Translations under genes and position numbers: made by a program
Source of the DNA: CAYJLC01 sp044426345
GTDB taxonomy: Bacteria; Bacillota; Clostridia; Oscillospirales; Butyricicoccaceae
DNA: 64,000 bases
Direction of reading: 5' to 3'
Assembly (NCBI GenBank): GCA_044426345.1
Contig: JAWXUP010000003.1
Location: forward strand, 1-64,000
In this document: positions 63,812-64,000 of the stretch, piece by piece
Numbering within the stretch: the stretch's first letter is position 1
Layout of the letters: every line of letters starts with the position of its first letter
Notes under the pieces: generated by a model
What the model saw: only the letters and a program-made list of their open reading frames with translations
What the model was told of the DNA's origin: nothing
Database searches by the model: none

Positions 63812-64000
63812 TGAACAAGATTTTTTAATGATTTCAGGAATACAACATTTTCTATTCTGCAAACGTCAATGGGCATTAATACATATTGAAAATGGGTGGG
63901 TTGATAATATTCACACTGTTGAAGGCGATATTATGCACGAAAAAGTTCATGATAGCACAAAAAACGAACTCAGAAAAGACATTTTCACAACCAGAGGTAT
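63801..64000 (+). CDS. cas4: Cas4, 5' end only
   Basis: The frame begins MEYNEQDFLMISGIQHFLFC and continues KRQWALIHIE, the typical start of type I-C Cas4 (RecB-family nuclease). The first iron-sulfur Cys is Cys20. Cas4 selects PAM-bearing protospacers during adaptation. The ATG at 63801 lies inside cas7c (11-bp overlap). The gene is cut by the window end; cas1, cas2 and the array should follow. Confidence 0.88.
   Translation, partial: MEYNEQDFLMISGIQHFLFCKRQWALIHIENGWVDNIHTVEGDIMHEKVHDSTKNELRKDIFTTRG

Larger units (their letters stand above)
37487..64000. mobile_element. Putative sigK-intervening (skin-type) element, left end and first 26.5 kb
   Basis: One end is defined by the sigK break and recombinase. 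The other end, with the sigK 5' half, is not in the window. The content is accessory: recombinase, toxin-antitoxin-like modules, mobile-element replication-type ATPase, resolvase and cas operon. The dispersed element and hairpin repeats that are frequent in the first 37 kb are not seen here, which supports a separate origin. An integration hot spot stacking several elements is an alternative. Confidence 0.65.

Noticed and set aside
37492..64000. The 5' half of sigK within the window
   Set aside because: I looked for a reverse-strand frame with sigma region 2 features (RLVAHI-like and DLISIG-like motifs) and found none on either strand; it must lie outside.
57824..64000. A CRISPR array near the cas genes
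   Set aside because: No regularly spaced direct repeats of 30-37 bp are present here; the array should follow cas1/cas2 beyond the right edge.

Overview
The window is low-GC DNA from an anaerobic, endospore-forming member of the Clostridia, probably a Lachnospirales-like gut or rumen bacterium. Reasons: AT-rich Gram-positive promoters and strong ribosome binding sites, a trimeric [FeFe] hydrogenase, a SpoIVB sporulation peptidase, a split sigK gene, an FMN riboswitch and a type I-C cas operon. The species cannot be named from the sequence.

Positions 1 to about 37,490 look like ordinary chromosome. In order they hold the 5' end of rplU (reverse strand), a MurJ/MviN flippase, a TauE/SafE permease, a zinc-ribbon clostripain-family (C11) protease, two tandem DUF2264 genes, a spoIVB homologue, the recD2-comF-mreB group, a DAHP synthase, a patatin with a tiny membrane-peptide gene in front of it, an FMN-riboswitch-controlled riboflavin transporter, hydCBA, recQ, a GNAT/cysteine-hydrolase/EIIC-like group, feoAB plus a small Cys-rich FeoB-associated gene, an amidohydrolase, a YibE/F protein and a secreted alkaline phosphatase. 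Between these genes lies a dispersed element of about 300 bp (six copies and two relics) built around a perfect 26-bp palindrome. Two copies sit in transcription terminators and are flanked by direct repeats of terminator sequence. Short GC-rich hairpin repeats are also scattered here.

At 37,491 the chromosome enters what I read as a sigK-intervening (skin-type) element. The 3' half of sigK (37,141-37,491) starts exactly at the Asn-Glu codons where skin elements interrupt sigK in other spore formers. The stop codon of a large serine recombinase overlaps this core. No 5' half of sigK is present on either strand, so the element should run past the right edge and be at least 26.5 kb. No copy of the dispersed or hairpin repeats was seen inside it.

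The element carries a DUF4143 ATPase preceded by four 12-bp iterons at an exact 33-bp pitch, a split permease, several toxin-antitoxin-like modules (Phd/YoeB, a Fic pair, RelBE-like, an orphan YgiT-type zinc finger), msrB, two zinc-ribbon membrane proteins, an XRE regulator, a 768-aa unknown protein, a mobile-element ATPase, two tiny TTG-start paralogues, a nested inverted repeat, an amidoligase/glutamine-amidotransferase/resolvase cassette, and cas3-cas5c-cas8c-cas7c-cas4 running off the window end. The main hypothesis is therefore a CRISPR-Cas system carried on a developmentally excised sigK element. If excision works as in Bacillus or Clostridioides, the mother cell would lose its CRISPR immunity while the forespore keeps it.
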